DNA of 43,228 bases from Mesorhizobium sp. Root552 (GCF_001427285.1 NZ_LMFV01000014.1:10088-53315), one strand, 5' to 3'. Shown: positions 6,513 to 14,529, numbered from the stretch's first letter. Program-made: numbers and translations. The notes: generated from the letters alone by a model not told the origin.

Positions 6513-7736
6513 ATGCTCAGACAATTCTGGCGTTCAGAACAAGGAAACTATGCCGTCATAACAGCAATCGCCATGGTGCCATTGCTAGCAGGTGTTGGTG
6601 GAGCAGTCGATTATGCGGTTGCGACCAATGAGGCATCGAACCTTCAAAATGCCTTGGATTCCGCAGCACTGGTGATTGGAACCCAATATTTCGACGGCAT
6701 GTCGAAAGACGAATTACAGGAAATCGGGCACGAGTATTTCCAGGCAAACCTGAGGCTGCTCCACAAGCAGTCGACGACGATCGAATACGAGGATTGGAAA
6801 GGCAGTTTCGACGCGGAAGCGAGCGGCTCAGAGGCGTCATTCCTTGTCAGCGTTTCGTCCAATGTCCAGTATCCTGGCTTCATTGGCGGTTTCGATTGGC
6901 CTTTGACCCGCACTTCGGTTGCAGCCATATCGGCAGGAGATCCCGCATGTGTTCTGGCACTCAATGAACATGCCTCGAAGGCCATTGAAGTTCAGGGATC
7001 TACAAACGTATCGATGGCAGGCTGCGTTATTGCCTCGAATTCCGACGCCTCCGATTCCCTTTACCGGGGCGGGTCAGCCAAGCTCACGGCAAAATGTGCG
7101 ATCGCTGTTGGAGATATTCTCGGACTGTCCGATTCCAGCACGAATTTGGAATGCCCGGCGCCCATGCCAAAACAATATCCGTCATTTGATCCGCTGGCAG
7201 GCGTCGAGCCCCCGCCTTACGGATCATGCAAATCGATCAAGGGCGGCAAGATAACAGCCCTGGAACCCGGGACCTATTGCAACAAGACGATCAGCGGAAC
7301 GGTGACGCTTGAGCCAGGCGTCTATATTTTCAAGGGTGGGAAAATCAACCTCGGAGGCAATGGCAGTTTGTCAGGTACAGGAGTGACGATCTTCCTCATG
7401 GAAGATGCGGAACTCTCCATCAATGCCAACCAGTTGGTAAGCCTTTCTCCCCCAGCCACAGGGCCTTATGCCGGCATCACGATATATCAGGCCCCCGGCA
7501 ACACTAAGGACTTGACACTCAACGGCGGTGCCGGTTCGAGCATCAACGGCTTTGTCTACGCACCTGACGCCCGCATAACCTATACTGGCAATTCGGATAC
7601 TGGCAGTGATGCTTGTCTTCGGATCGTCGGCGACACGATTAAGATGATCGGCAACTCCACAGTCAAATCTGACTGCACAAATGAATTGGGCGGCAGGAAA
7701 ATGTACGCGGGCCGCGTCGTAAGGCTGGTTAGATAG
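6513..7736 (+). CDS. TadG-like pilus assembly protein (407 aa)
   Basis: The N-terminus MLRQFWRSEQGNYAVITAIAMVPLLAGVGGAVDYA, read in two parts, is the TadE/TadG-type leader. It has a charged head, a Glu-Gln-Gly just before one membrane span at about residues 14-34, and then NLQNALDSAAL. The rest is exported and rich in short Gly/Asn/Thr beta turns (GVYIFKGGKINLGGNGSL), like the beta-helical C-terminal parts of such proteins. ATG 6513 was chosen over the upstream start because of GGCGGGGG ahead of it. Such proteins help assemble Flp/Tad pili at the envelope. No other tad gene is in the window, so it looks like a lone cargo copy. Confidence 0.75.
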   Translation: MLRQFWRSEQGNYAVITAIAMVPLLAGVGGAVDYAVATNEASNLQNALDSAALVIGTQYFDGMSKDELQEIGHEYFQANLRLLHKQSTTIEYEDWKGSFDAEASGSEASFLVSVSSNVQYPGFIGGFDWPLTRTSVAAISAGDPACVLALNEHASKAIEVQGSTNVSMAGCVIASNSDASDSLYRGGSAKLTAKCAIAVGDILGLSDSSTNLECPAPMPKQYPSFDPLAGVEPPPYGSCKSIKGGKITALEPGTYCNKTISGTVTLEPGVYIFKGGKINLGGNGSLSGTGVTIFLMEDAELSINANQLVSLSPPATGPYAGITIYQAPGNTKDLTLNGGAGSSINGFVYAPDARITYTGNSDTGSDACLRIVGDTIKMIGNSTVKSDCTNELGGRKMYAGRVVRLVR

Positions 7737-7868
7737 TAGGGCGGCGCCTCGTTTGCGAACGCGCGCAACACGCGCAATATAGCGCTTACATATGCCGCGG
7801 CGTCATCCTGAAGCCGCGAGGGCCAGCAGAAATATCTAGCCATTGCACACGGCTTTTCTGACTCTTTT

Positions 7869-7928
7869 CTAGAACCAGATCATCGCCACAAGGAAGGCGA
7901 CCGCAACTGCGAAGGTCATCATGGGCAT
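7869..7928 (-). CDS. 19-residue hydrophobic peptide, tentative
   Basis: An ATG two bases after the stop of the preceding gene opens a 20-codon frame coding MPMMTFAVAVAFLVAMIWF, almost entirely a membrane span. Tight spacing to the tail-module genes makes translation plausible. At this length, chance cannot be excluded. Confidence 0.3.
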   Translation of the reverse strand: MPMMTFAVAVAFLVAMIWF

Positions 7929-7930
7929 GA

Positions 7931-8264
7931 TCACGCCCTGCCCTTTGGTGGCGCATACGCGGCTTCGCAAAGCTCGGCGGCACTCATCATGGCGAGAGCA
8001 AATTCATTGCCAAACTGCTGCCAGTATACGTACGGCACGGCAACCTTGACGGTGCGGCCGTCCTCCATGTCGAACATCAGTCCAACCCATTCGCCTTTCG
8101 GTGCGGGGCCGATCCAGAAGCCGGTGACATGGCGGCTTTTGAAGTCACCGAACGCCGTTTGAAACTCGGCCTGGTTGGAGCGCACGGTTGGAGCGCACGG
8201 CTGCCTTGTGCTGGTCGCCGTGCTGCGGAATCGTCTTCGGATCGAAGTCGGGGAAATCGGTCAT
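7931..8264 (-). pseudogene. Tail-module gene disrupted by a 13-bp tandem duplication
   Basis: The gene starts at ATG 8264, overlapping the tape-measure stop (ATGA, 8261-8264), and encodes MTDFPDFDPKTIPQHGDQHK. A perfect 13-bp tandem duplication (8173-8185 and 8186-8198) then shifts the frame, and translation stops at about 8147. Removing one copy restores a single frame to 7931 through AAVRSNQAEFQTAFGDFK, TGFWIGPAPKGEWVGLMFD and AYAPPKGRA, about 106 residues. The family is unrecognised. Position directly after the tape measure suggests a distal tail or tail-tip role. A downstream GTG at 8185 could give an 84-residue fragment. Confidence 0.75.
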
Positions 8265-10386
8265 TTGAACCATCCGGGCTTGCGGCCTGCCGAAAGCGTG
8301 GCGCTGCCCGTCGCATAGGTCGAGAGCTTCGCCGCCACCTGAACCGGGGCGACGGTATCGAACCGCTCCCCATCCGGCATGACGATGGTGACAGGCGTCC
8401 CCGAAAATCCACCGCTCGAAGCCGCCGGTGCAAGCTGCATGTTGGCAAAACCACCACCGGCAAAGCGCGGGATATCAATCGAAAGCGATCTTCCTATTCC
8501 GTCTGCGATGCCGCCGATACTGAAACCTCGCATGCCCTGGAGAGCGTCGAAAAGACGGCTCTTGGATATCTTCATGCTGTTGAGCATGTGGAAGAAATCT
8601 GGTCCGTAGTACGCGACCGCCTTGGCGCGAGTGACGAACTCGCCAACACTTAGCATCGCCGGGATGCTGTCGCTGGTCGACGTGCCCCGGCCATGGGCAA
8701 GATGCCCGCCGCTGGCGAAACCTTGGGCTGAACTGCTGTCCGATGAACCGCCGAGCCCGACGAGTTCCTTTGCCCTCGAAATCGCGGCGCTGATGCGATC
8801 CACCAAGCGGTTGATGAACGATATCGCTTCGTTGATCGTGTTCTTGATGGTCGAGATCGCCCCGTCCCAGATACCGATGACGCGGTTCTTGGCTGCCTCG
8901 ACGGCACCAACGATGCCGTCCCATATGCCTTGCGCCGTCTGTGCAATCGAGCCTGATACGCTTTCCCATGTTTCGGAAAGAAAGGTGATGAAGTTGTCGA
9001 ACACCTCCTGAGCCGAGGCCAGCGCCTCGTTCCACACCGCGGCTATCTCGTTCCAAAGTGGAGCCGCCACACCCTTGATGCTGTCCCAAAGACCGCTGAA
9101 CATTCCCTGCAAGGTTGCCACGACTTGCGCGCCGGCATCCCACAAGCCGGCAAAGAGGGCGGTGACCGCTTCGGTGCTGAACAGCCCCTTGATGAAATCC
9201 CAGGCCACCTGCGCGCCGGACTTGATCTCATCCCAGAACGTATAGACCGCAACACCCGCCGCAACCAATGCGCCGACAAGCAGTGCAGGCCATCCGACGA
9301 GGATCCCAATAAGCCCGATGAATATTCGGGCATCCGTGATCAGCGTCCGAAGCCACGACACCGCTGATGACGACGACAGCGTCCTTGCCAAATTGGAGGA
9401 GCGCATCGCGCCACTTCAATATCCACGGATTGCGCACCTTGTCGTCACGTCCCGCTAGCATGTTCACCAGGTCGCGCACCGCATGGATGCCTCCGACGAG
9501 AACAGCTCGTCCGAATGCCACGATAGCCTCACGGTTAGCCGCTATTGCATCCCTGAACGCCGCAGCTGCTTCTGTGACGAAGGGAGTGAACAGGATGCCA
9601 AGTTGCAGCCTCACCCCGCCCATCGCCTTCCCCAGCGAAGTCAGCGTGTCATTCATTTCCTCGCCGGCTTCGACCATTGCCGGGGTGATCTCGACACCAA
9701 GCCGCTTTGCTTCCTTTCCAAGATCGATGAAACCCTGCTTGCCGGCGTTTAGCAGAGGGAGCCATTTCGCACCGGAACGGCCCAGCATCTCGATTGTCAA
9801 GGCGGACTTTTCGGCACCATCAGGTAGCCTTGCAAATGCGTCGGCGAGGTCGAAGATGATATCTTCGGTGGGGCGGATTTTGCCTTCGGAGTCCTTGAAA
9901 GTGACACCGAGGCGAGCGAACAGATCGGCTGCCGACTTCGACCCCCTCGCCGCATCACCGATGGTCTTGTTCAGCCGCGCCAGCCCGGCATCGAAGTCCG
10001 ACTGCTCAAGATCGGCTAGTTCGGCGGCGTAGGCCAATCGGGAATAGGCATCGACCTGAACGCCTGCCGCTTGGGCGGATTTTCCCGCACTATCGACAAC
10101 CTCTGCGCTTTCCTTTGCCAGCGCCGACATCGCAAACCGCTGCCGAACCCGCACCCGCCGCGATGGCGCTACCCGCCAACGCCGTACGTCGCGCCACCGT
10201 TGCAAGATCGCTGCCGAAGGCCTTGAGGCTCGCGCCGAACTTGGCGAAGTCAGCGCGGGCAGCGGCAGCCCGAATCTGGTTGAAGGCCTTTTCACCAGCT
10301 TCCCCGAGTGCCTTCAACTGCTGCTCGATGGCTTTCCCGCCTTCGAGCGCGATGCGCTGCGATATGGTTTTGGAGTTTTTTGCCAT
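8261..10386 (-). pseudogene. Phage tail tape measure protein, broken by two frameshifts
   Basis: Three successive frames together make one tape measure of about 708 codons. The first frame (10386 to about 10136) starts MAKNSKTISQRIALEGGKAI and contains helical coiled-coil sequence. The second (about 10136 to 9360) contains the tape-measure core (LEQSDFDAGLARLNKTIGDA, GVEITPAMVEAGEEMNDTL). The third (about 9360 to 8261) has hydrophobic spans (IGLIGILVGWPALLVGALVA), repeated WD/WN motifs and a Gly-rich end. Each junction needs one base to be skipped. The first lies at GCGGTTT near 10134-10138 and the second near 9350-9365. Sequencing error is possible but two independent shifts plus the neighbouring duplication favour decay. 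Confidence 0.88.
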
Positions 10387-10401
10387 GAACCAATTCCTCG
10401 A

Positions 10402-10875
10402 TCAGTTTAGTTGAAGCTTCCGCGCGCCGGTGCGATCCCCGGACGCGCGAGCAAGGCATTGAAGGGCGATCTTCCAATCCACCAGCCACGCGGGTCGAAG
10501 GATAAATCCGTCGCCGGTTTCGAAGTCCCCGGCCAGAACGTAGGGGAGGCCTGCCCTCAGCCAGACGAGCAGTCGCTCGCGGTCGATGCCAAAGGCATCC
10601 GCAGCCTCCCCAAGGGACATGTCGATGTCTGCGCCCTGGTAGAGTTCCTGCCACCCGTCGAGGCGGTCAGTGAAATGCGCCAGGGGCCCTTCGCCTGCCG
10701 GTTTGCCACCCCGATCAATCGCATCGAGCGCGGAAGTCAGGAACCAGCCTCGATGACCGCCCGCTATCGTGCCATCGGAAGGGACACTATCGAGCGCCGA
10801 CGCTACGGTGCGCCGGTCCTTGCCCAGCTCAACAGCCAGCGCTGATATCGAGAAAAGCGTCCGTGTCATTGCCAT
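10402..10875 (-). CDS. Phage helix-turn-helix protein, possibly small-terminase-like (157 aa)
   Basis: The N-terminus (TRTLFSISALAVELGKDRRTVASAL) is a helix-turn-helix of the kind seen in Nu1/DUF1441-type packaging proteins. A second DNA-binding-like unit follows (MSLGEAADAFGIDRERLLVWLRAGLP). The length fits that group. The stop is 15 bp before the tape-measure start, in the same direction. If it is a small terminase, the packaging, head and proximal tail genes that normally lie between it and the tape measure have been deleted. It could instead be a tail-module regulator. The start may be ATG 10875 or 10869. Confidence 0.5.
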   Translation of the reverse strand: MAMTRTLFSISALAVELGKDRRTVASALDSVPSDGTIAGGHRGWFLTSALDAIDRGGKPAGEGPLAHFTDRLDGWQELYQGADIDMSLGEAADAFGIDRERLLVWLRAGLPYVLAGDFETGDGFILRPAWLVDWKIALQCLARASGDRTGARKLQLN

Positions 10876-10924
10876 TGTTCACACTTTCTATGCCTTGTGG
10901 TGGAACACGTTCATAATTCTGTCG

Positions 10925-11119
10925 CTAGAAAAAGCCCGCGCTGCCGCCGACCCGTATTGGGTTTGGACTGGGAAGGACCCAAAGGTAGGGGGTATGTGCA
11001 ACCACGGCTCCTTGACCCTTTGGGCGGGCGCTGAATGCCCAAGGCAGCAAGGGAGAAGCCTTCCCGTTGTTGGACAGGTCGCGGTGCCCGCAAAGGAGCG
11101 CTGCCTTTTGATTTGTCAT
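10925..11119 (-). CDS. Small protein of unknown function (64 aa)
   Basis: The frame MTNQKAALLCGHRDLSNNGK... starts with an ATG that overlaps the stop of the peptidase gene (ATGA, 11116-11119), which is how many genes of this element are joined. Beyond that, the sequence shows no motif, and its Pro/Gly-rich end looks disordered. It may be non-coding. The 49 bases after it, up to the next gene, hold nothing clear. Confidence 0.35.
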   Translation of the reverse strand: MTNQKAALLCGHRDLSNNGKASPLLPWAFSARPKGQGAVVAHTPYLWVLPSPNPIRVGGSAGFF

Positions 11120-11919
11120 GGGCTTACCCTTCGCCATTGCATGCGCTGGCGCTGATCGGAGATGAGGCCGGAATATTTTGCGCGCGACTGATCGGCATCG
11201 AAGCCGCGCAGTCCCAAACGAATTGCCACCTCGGATTCCATTGAGGGGTCATCGAGGGACAGGGGCTCGCCCGTTACGGTTCTTCTCAGGCTCGCATCGA
11301 GAACGGCAGCAGCCACGTCGCGTCTGTTGATCTGTTTATTTTGTGAAGCCCTCGAAGCCTTATATGCGGCTAGTGCTTCCCGTGTCGGTTGCGGGCTGGG
11401 CTGCCACGCCCCGGTCTGTTTCTGCTGAATTCCGTCGAGGAAGCCAGTCGCCTGATCTCCGCTCAGAACATCGTGGGTGAGCAGTGCATGAGCGATTGTA
11501 TCGACGTGAACCCACGACAGGTTGACAAGCGCTCTCGCTTCCTGCCCCGCGAAACGTAACAGAGTGCGTTCAGCCTCTGGGGTGAGCGAGTGGATACGTG
11601 CCAGCCTGGAGGCCGCATCGATATCAGCCGATCCGGCCTGTCGCACCTTCGACCTCGGGGCAGCCTTGCGTTGGGCTGCTGGTCCGGCAAGGGTGAAGAT
11701 CAGGCATCCAGGCAGACCGTGGTTGTTCTGGCTGACGCTGATATGCCCTCCCCTGTGAAGGCCGTCGTCATCGATATCGGGAATGATGGTGACGTGGTTG
11801 ATTGTCCAGTGTCGCCGCCATGTCGCCACACAATGCCCGGCCTCATGATAGGCTGCCGCCCTGCGCTGGCTGCGCGAGACAGGGGTAGAAGCAACAAAGG
11901 GAGAGGCAACCGGCTGCAT
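11116..11919 (-). CDS. M41 (FtsH-like) zinc peptidase domain protein (267 aa)
   Basis: AAYHEAGHCVA at about residues 22-32 is the HEAGH form of the HExxH zinc motif used by M41 peptidases. LAGPAAQRK and SADIDAASRLA follow at the usual places, the latter able to supply the third acidic zinc ligand. No AAA+ ATPase domain or membrane span is present, unlike FtsH. Stand-alone M41-like domains occur in phages and islands, with unknown targets. It follows the coiled-coil gene by two bases, so the pair is probably co-translated. Proteolysis of a host or phage protein is inferred from the motif. Confidence 0.75.
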   Translation of the reverse strand: MQPVASPFVASTPVSRSQRRAAAYHEAGHCVATWRRHWTINHVTIIPDIDDDGLHRGGHISVSQNNHGLPGCLIFTLAGPAAQRKAAPRSKVRQAGSADIDAASRLARIHSLTPEAERTLLRFAGQEARALVNLSWVHVDTIAHALLTHDVLSGDQATGFLDGIQQKQTGAWQPSPQPTREALAAYKASRASQNKQINRRDVAAAVLDASLRRTVTGEPLSLDDPSMESEVAIRLGLRGFDADQSRAKYSGLISDQRQRMQWRRVSP

Positions 11920-11921
11920 CG

Positions 11922-12818
11922 TCAGATACCATCGATCGGGACAACGCGATCAAAGCTGTTGCGGGGTGGACGCGGGTCACGGCTCGATGCTGCCAGATCT
12001 TCCCTCGCCTCTACCACTCTCGCGAGGATGGCGTGGGGATCATCAACGAAGCCATCCCAATATGCCGTGCCGGGGAACAGGCCGGGGAGAATGATTTCGC
12101 CTGCAAGCCTTGGCGCGGTATAAGGCGCCCTCGCCTCGTTGAAGACTTGCCGCTCGAAACGGCGCTTGAACACGGGAATATCTCTCTGGCCTGCCCCTTC
12201 CTTCATCTGCAGGAAGCCAGTCTTGCCGTCCGTGGACTCGATGCGCGCAATCAGGCCCGGGTCCACTCTATCGCCGTCCTGGTAGCACCAGATATCGGGA
12301 ACCGATTCGGTGCGCAGAAGCTCGCGCGCATCGCCCGGAAGGCATCGCATGGCCTCAACGCTTTCGATTTCCGGCAAGCCTTCGGGCCTATCTGCATTCG
12401 CTGTATTGATGGCGATTTCTGCACTGGCGAGCGTTTCGAGAAGATCCAGCAACTGACGGGCGATCTGCGGATACTTCCGCAATGCCTTCTCGGCGGTGCC
12501 CCTGATGGACACGGCCTGGTCATAGCGGGCCCGCCTGTCAGCCTCGGCAGTTTCAGCATCGATGCCGGCCAGACGTGCTTCCAGTTCTTCCCGGAGAGCA
12601 AGCGTCCTTTCGATGGCACGGTTCGCCGTGGTGATCTTGACCTCGATGGCCTCCAATGCCGCGTCGTCACCCGACACAAGCAGGCGACGGCGTTGTGCTT
12701 CAAGATCGTCCGCACTCCGCTCCGCAGCATCAATGTCCAGTTCCGCGAGTGCCGCCACGATCTCCGTGCGTGGGTTGCTCGGCTTGCGGGTCAGTTTGAG
12801 GATTTCAGCCAATCCCAT
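11922..12818 (-). CDS. Coiled-coil protein upstream of the M41-like peptidase (298 aa)
   Basis: From ATG 12818 (MGLAEILKLTRKPSNPRTEI), residues about 15-110 are rich in Glu, Ala, Leu and Arg in heptad spacing (DDLEAQRRRLL, REELEARLAGIDAETAEADR), predicting a long coiled coil. The C-terminal half is more globular and includes GEIILPGLFPGTAYWDG. I recognise no family. It could be a phage scaffold-like or substrate-adaptor protein for the adjoining peptidase, because the two genes are only two bases apart. A GGAG site is about 14 bases upstream of the start. Confidence 0.6.
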   Translation of the reverse strand: MGLAEILKLTRKPSNPRTEIVAALAELDIDAAERSADDLEAQRRRLLVSGDDAALEAIEVKITTANRAIERTLALREELEARLAGIDAETAEADRRARYDQAVSIRGTAEKALRKYPQIARQLLDLLETLASAEIAINTANADRPEGLPEIESVEAMRCLPGDARELLRTESVPDIWCYQDGDRVDPGLIARIESTDGKTGFLQMKEGAGQRDIPVFKRRFERQVFNEARAPYTAPRLAGEIILPGLFPGTAYWDGFVDDPHAILARVVEAREDLAASSRDPRPPRNSFDRVVPIDGI

Positions 12819-12831
12819 CGGTGCAAATCTC

Positions 12832-12850
12832 CATTGTTCACAGAACAATG
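12832..12850 (-). promoter_or_regulatory. Palindrome ahead of the coiled-coil gene, possible operator
   Basis: CATTGTTC-ACA-GAACAATG is a perfect 8-bp inverted repeat starting 14 bases before the gene start at 12818. The 12-base string CCATTGTTCACA within it occurs again at 10872-10883, at the start of the tail-module operon. A shared regulator site is plausible. Three copies of AAACACGACAA follow at 12858-12900. Confidence 0.4.
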
Positions 12851-13014
12851 CGATCCGAAACACGACAAGCGAAGAGCGCGAAACACGACAAACACGACAA
12901 ACCGTGCAGACGATTGATGGGCCTCAGCCCAAGTTCAGCCTGGGGCAGACCGGCGGAGCGAACGGAGGCGCGAAACAAAGCAGGCGCATAATATGGGCGA
13001 CGTTGGAGATAGAC

Positions 13015-13136
13015 GTGGCCTTAGCTCAGTCGGATAGAGCGCTGCCGGATACCAGGCCGATAGATCGCCGTCACAAGACGGTAGAGCGAGGCGGCAGGCC
13101 AAGGCTCAATACCAAGAGCCATAGTGTGTGAAGGCC
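13015..13136 (+). ncRNA. tRNA-like folded sequence with insertion in the anticodon loop
   Basis: Bases 13022-13041 carry a perfect tRNA D-arm (TAGCTCAGTCGGATAGAGC). CTGCCG at 13042-13047 then pairs with CGGCAG at 13092-13097, as an anticodon stem would, but the loop is 44 bases and contains its own hairpin (CCGTC-ACAA-GACGG). Five bases later GGCTC/GAGCC (13103-13120) occupies the place of the T-arm, with an eight-base loop lacking TTCRANNC. GGCCTT at 13017-13022 can pair with AAGGCC at 13131-13136. It is not a functional tRNA by ordinary rules. It may be a decayed phage tRNA or a structured RNA. The gap 12851-13145 holds no other gene. Confidence 0.45.
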
Positions 13137-13145
13137 GATCAAGCC

Positions 13146-13439
13146 TTAATAGCAGTCATCCAACATAAGACCCTCAACGTCGAGTTCGCATTTCTTGGTT
13201 TGGACGTTGTATTGATAGCAATAATAGTCCGGGTCTTTTTTGTTCTTTTTCTTGCACGCATTATCTTGTTTTATGGTGTTGCAAAAATATCGACCCTGTT
13301 CATCTTGGGCCGTTGGATCGCCGCCGAGCTTTCGGCATTGTTCTTTCGTTTTTGTGTATCCAGCCGCGAAACCATAGGTCGGAACCCACAACGAAAGTAA
13401 AAGGGCTGATGCTACGCAAGCATGAATTGCAATTTTCAT
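13146..13439 (-). CDS. Secreted small cysteine-rich protein (97 aa)
   Basis: A clear signal peptide (MKIAIHACVASALLLSLWVP, ending at about residue 25 at FAA) precedes a mature part with six cysteines (EQC, YFC, NAC, YYC, KKC, DDC) and many Lys/Tyr residues, suggesting three disulfides. GGGAGAG lies before the ATG at 13439. The family is unrecognised. It stands between the replication-type operon and the peptidase genes and looks like cargo. An exported protein in a phage-derived island may act on the envelope or outside the cell, which is inference. Confidence 0.65.
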   Translation of the reverse strand: MKIAIHACVASALLLSLWVPTYGFAAGYTKTKEQCRKLGGDPTAQDEQGRYFCNTIKQDNACKKKNKKDPDYYCYQYNVQTKKCELDVEGLMLDDCY

Positions 13440-13567
13440 AGGCTCTCCCTGCTCTGAAAACGATCAAAGGTAATCAAACGTGGCGCGCGGTGGCAAGTGG
13501 CCAAGTGATGTCCGCGGCACGCCGCCCTGCGGGCCCCTTTCGGTAGAAAAAGCCGACGGGCGACGCC

Positions 13568-13876
13568 TCAGGCGGTGCCAAGTTTTTCCCGCATCTTAGT
13601 GACGGAAACATACCAACGGCCACCACGCTTCCAACCGAAGTCATCATACCGCTGGCACCAGGACTGGATTCTTTCCTTCGAGACTTCGAAGCGCTGTGCC
13701 GCAACAGAGGTTTCAATCCACTCGACGCCGATCAGGTTGGCTCGCCGCTCCGGCTCCGATACGGTCGGGGTCTGCGGTGCCGGCATGGCTTCTGGCTGCC
13801 CGCCGATATATCTGCGCAGATCAGCAATTGCCGCTTCTACTGCAGCCACATAGGTATCAAGTTGGGCCGCGTTCAT
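13568..13876 (-). CDS. Helix-turn-helix-like protein at the end of the replication operon (102 aa)
   Basis: From MNAAQLDTYVAAVEAAIADL the protein begins with a helical segment, passes a Pro-rich linker and ends in a domain containing VAAQRFEVSKERIQSWCQRY and then KRGGRWYVSVTKMREKL, which resembles an excisionase/MerR-type winged helix. The start at 13876 shares its A with the stop of the upstream gene (TGATG). A longer frame reaching 13969 is a shadow. Control of replication or excision is a guess from position. Confidence 0.55.
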   Translation of the reverse strand: MNAAQLDTYVAAVEAAIADLRRYIGGQPEAMPAPQTPTVSEPERRANLIGVEWIETSVAAQRFEVSKERIQSWCQRYDDFGWKRGGRWYVSVTKMREKLGTA

Positions 13877-14529
13877 CAGCGGGCACCGCTCTTGACGATA
13901 CGGGAATTCAGTAATGCTCTGCTGATATCGCCCAAAGGCTGGGGAGATATGGTAGATATAGAAGTGCATGAGATTTTCACGCCATCACCAAGGCCATCAC
14001 CCCCGAAATGGCGTGAGATTTTCACCCCATTGGCGTGAGATTCTGATGCCATGCCGCTATTTATGGCGTGAGATTCTGATGCCTTTGGCGTGAGATTTTC
14101 ACGCCGCGTTTTGTTTTTAGAAGCGGGCTTCCAGGCCTTAAACTCATAACTCGGTGTCAGGCTGCGTTCTGGATAGTCCGCTGGCAATTCGGTCAGTCGC
14201 CACGTGGTAGCCCTGCCCACGCCATGAAACCGCACCTTCCAGTTAAACGACCCCTTGTGCACAAGCACAATGAAACCTCGATCCTGAAGCTCCCGGAAAG
14301 CGGCGATGACAGGTCCGTTCGAGCATCCGAGGATCTCGGCGGCCTCGCGATAGGACATCGGGATATCGCCGTTGTTGCTGCCGGCATAGCGCGCTCGAAT
14401 CTCGATATAGAGAAGGCGTGTCCATGGGCTAAGCGACCGCCAAGCGTCAGTCTGTCGAACCCAATGGAATAGTTGGACGAAGGCGGGGCCGCCGCGAGAG
14501 CGGCCCTTTTTGTCTTGCTTGTTAGCCAT
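13876..14529 (-). CDS. Replication-initiator-like winged-helix protein (217 aa), lambda-O-like layout
   Basis: The first 110 residues contain a winged-helix unit (SLSPWTRLLYIEIRARY, MSYREAAEILGCSNGPVIAA, FRELQDRGFIVLVHKGSF). The family is common in rhizobial islands as an uncharacterised helix-turn-helix protein. The second half is low-complexity, with repeated SESHA and GVKIS pieces that result from five 19-bp palindromic DNA repeats inside the gene (13965-14105, residues about 142-188). In lambda, the O gene has the same plan: N-terminal DNA-binding domain, origin iterons in mid-gene, C-terminal partner domain. The start at 14529 overlaps the previous gene by eight bases. The initiator role is inferred. 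Confidence 0.6.
   Translation of the reverse strand: MANKQDKKGRSRGGPAFVQLFHWVRQTDAWRSLSPWTRLLYIEIRARYAGSNNGDIPMSYREAAEILGCSNGPVIAAFRELQDRGFIVLVHKGSFNWKVRFHGVGRATTWRLTELPADYPERSLTPSYEFKAWKPASKNKTRRENLTPKASESHAINSGMASESHANGVKISRHFGGDGLGDGVKISCTSISTISPQPLGDISRALLNSRIVKSGAR
13965..14105. repeat. Five helically phased 19-bp palindromic iterons, candidate origin
   Basis: Copies lie at 13965-13983, 14010-14028, 14032-14050, 14065-14083 and 14087-14105. The rightmost copy, GGCGTGAGATTTTCACGCC, is a perfect GGCGTGA/TCACGCC palindrome with a five-base centre. The others have one to a few changes, usually in the right half. Start-to-start distances are 45, 22, 33 and 22, near multiples of 11, so all copies face the same side of the helix. 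The spacing is not a multiple of three in two of the gaps, so selection for protein repeats does not explain it. Bases 13940-13964 beside the array are AT-rich. Confidence 0.75.

Noticed and set aside
8261..10386. Programmed ribosomal frameshifting in the tape measure gene
   Set aside because: Tail genes use programmed shifts in the chaperone upstream of the tape measure, not twice within the tape measure itself. No slippery heptamer is evident at either junction, and the next gene has an independent lesion.
10925..11155. Plus-strand frames across the gap between the tail and peptidase operons
   Set aside because: They lack ribosome sites and any recognisable sequence; only the coupled minus-strand 64-codon frame was kept, at low confidence.
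13015..13136. tmRNA (ssrA) or an ordinary tRNA
   Set aside because: There is no tag-reading frame, no TTCRANNC T-loop and no adjacent acceptor with CCA; the full D-arm is also not a tmRNA feature.
13965..14105. CRISPR array
   Set aside because: The repeats are 19 bp, imperfect, separated by 3-26 bases and lie inside a coding frame; no spacers of uniform length and no cas genes are present.
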